Positions 6,192-6,937 of a stretch of 6,937 nt of DNA are shown here, piece after piece (the first letter of the stretch is position 1; every line of letters starts with the position of its first letter). Below the pieces are notes generated by a model. That model saw only the letters and a list, made by a program, of their open reading frames with translations, did not search any database and was not told the DNA's origin. Both the position numbers and the translations under genes were made by a program. Source of the stretch: Caulobacteraceae bacterium. GTDB lineage: Bacteria; Pseudomonadota; Alphaproteobacteria; Caulobacterales; Caulobacteraceae. Location of the stretch: positions 1 to 6,937 of the forward strand of contig JACDGF010000112.1 of assembly GCA_013815405.1 (NCBI GenBank). The letters run 5' to 3'.

Positions 6192-6658
6192 CCAAGCCGC
6201 GGCCCGAAGCGGTCGAGGACATCGATATCCAGGAAATCATGCGGCGGATCCCTCATCGGCCGCCCTTCCTGCTGGTCGACCGGGCCGAAGCCTATCATCC
6301 GGGTAAATCCTTGGTCGGAATCAAGTGCGTGACGATGAACGAACCCTTCTTCATGGGGCATTTTCCCGGCGCGCCGGTGATGCCCGGGGTTCTTATCGTC
6401 GAAGCCCTGGCCCAGACCGGGGGCCTCCTGATGTCGAAGTCCTGGGATGTGGATCCCGAGGGGAAGATCATCCTGTTCATGTCGGTGGACCACTGCCGTT
6501 TCCGCCATCCGGTGCGCCCCGGCGACGTGCTCAGGATGGAGGTGGAGGTGCAACGCGCGCGCGGCGACGTGGTGAAGTTCCGCGGGCGGGGCATGGTGGG
6601 CGAAAAGCTGGCCGCCGAGGCGGACTTCGCCGCCATGCTCGTCGACACCCGGAAATGA
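6188..6658 (+). CDS. fabZ: 3-hydroxyacyl-[acyl-carrier-protein] dehydratase FabZ
   Basis: Cytoplasmic dehydratase of type II fatty acid synthesis: it removes water from 3-hydroxyacyl-ACP to give trans-2-enoyl-ACP for chain elongation. It competes with LpxA and LpxD for 3-hydroxyacyl-ACP, so its place between their genes fits a role in balancing phospholipid and lipid A supply (known for the family). The 156 residues form a single hot-dog fold. Family motifs are [12 protein letters not shown] (21-32), the active-site [20 protein letters not shown] (57-76) with catalytic His58 and Glu72, then [17 protein letters not shown]. The Met at 6188 follows a good Shine-Dalgarno and gives a normal-length protein; an in-frame ATG at 6122 would add 22 atypical residues inside lpxD. 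Both ends overlap neighbours by ATGA, indicating translational coupling. Nothing is missing or unusual. Confidence 0.97.
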   Translation: MTKPRPEAVEDIDIQEIMRRIPHRPPFLLVDRAEAYHPGKSLVGIKCVTMNEPFFMGHFPGAPVMPGVLIVEALAQTGGLLMSKSWDVDPEGKIILFMSVDHCRFRHPVRPGDVLRMEVEVQRARGDVVKFRGRGMVGEKLAAEADFAAMLVDTRK

Positions 6659-6937
6659 CCCGGCTCCACCCGACCGCGATCATCGATCGCAAGGCGGAGC
6701 TCGCGGCGGATGTCGAAATCGGCCCCTATTGCGTCGTCGGGCCCGACGTGTCGCTGGGACCCGAGGTTCGCGTCCTGTCGCACGTGGTCATCGAAGGCCA
6801 TACCCGGGTCGGTGAGGGCTGCGTCATCCATCCCTTCGCCAGCCTCGGCGCGCCGCCGCAGCATTCCGGCTACAGGGGCGAGGCGACCCGCCTGGTCATC
6901 GGGGCGCGCAACATCATCCGCGAGCACGTCACCATGC
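6655..6937 (+). CDS. lpxA: UDP-N-acetylglucosamine O-acyltransferase LpxA, 3' end missing
   Basis: First enzyme of lipid A synthesis: it reversibly moves a 3-hydroxyacyl chain from ACP to the 3-OH of UDP-GlcNAc in the cytoplasm, as a homotrimer. The window holds 94 codons of an expected 260 or so. The visible part is the start of the left-handed beta helix: [12 protein letters not shown], then [41 protein letters not shown] and [20 protein letters not shown]. This last pattern is specific to LpxA rather than LpxD. The catalytic His (about 125 in E. coli) and the chain-length-determining residue lie beyond the window, so acyl-chain length cannot be predicted. The ATG overlaps the fabZ stop as ATGA. 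There is only a poor Shine-Dalgarno (GGAA directly before the start), so initiation probably depends on coupling to fabZ. lpxI or lpxB would be expected next (inference). Confidence 0.94.
   Translation, partial: MTRLHPTAIIDRKAELAADVEIGPYCVVGPDVSLGPEVRVLSHVVIEGHTRVGEGCVIHPFASLGAPPQHSGYRGEATRLVIGARNIIREHVTM

Noticed and set aside
6676..6690. GCGATC-ATC-GATCGC inverted repeat 20 bases into lpxA
   Set aside because: A 6-bp stem in GC-rich coding sequence is common by chance, and GATC-containing codons for Ile-Asp-Arg explain it.
1..6937. GANTC (CcrM-type) methylation sites as evidence for cell-cycle regulation
   Set aside because: A by-eye pass finds roughly fifteen sites, not more than expected for this length and GC content, and they are not clustered at starts.

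Overview
This window is a compact, one-strand stretch of an essential envelope-biogenesis operon from a high-GC Gram-negative bacterium. It is almost certainly an alphaproteobacterium, and the best guess is Caulobacterales. The evidence is the gene order dxr, rseP/mmpA, bamA, skp/ompH, lpxD, fabZ, lpxA; a short site-2 protease with one PDZ domain rather than the two of E. coli RseP; and an almost exclusive use of G/C-ending codons. The order assignment is inferred from remembered gene order and protein style, not from a database search.

Layout, all on the + strand: the 3' two thirds of dxr (1-861), rseP (886-2097), bamA (2114-4480), skp/ompH (4486-5133), lpxD (5163-6191), fabZ (6188-6658) and the first third of lpxA (6655-6937, cut by the window end). 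Gaps are 24, 16, 5 and 29 bases, followed by two 4-base ATGA stop/start overlaps. There is no non-coding stretch over 30 bases. I see no tRNA, rRNA, CRISPR array, insertion sequence or phage gene. The main promoter and the end of the operon must lie outside the window.

The genes fall into three linked tasks. Dxr makes MEP for isoprenoids, and hence the undecaprenyl carrier. RseP is the intramembrane protease, BamA the outer-membrane protein insertase, and Skp the periplasmic chaperone that feeds it. LpxA and LpxD are acyltransferases of lipid A synthesis; FabZ uses the same 3-hydroxyacyl-ACP pool for phospholipid synthesis. The cluster therefore ties outer-membrane protein assembly to outer-leaflet lipid supply.

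I found no previously undescribed system here. The observations worth a second look are small. A perfect 7-3-7 palindrome followed by a T-run lies in a patch of unusual codons at the end of bamA, just before skp. A 15/14-bp near-perfect tandem duplication at the end of lpxD carries the fabZ ribosome-binding site. A strong GC hairpin lies late in lpxD. The lpxD leader is short, self-complementary and has no good Shine-Dalgarno. Paired cysteines occur in BamA and Skp, and a lipobox-like LLAC sits inside the BamA signal peptide.
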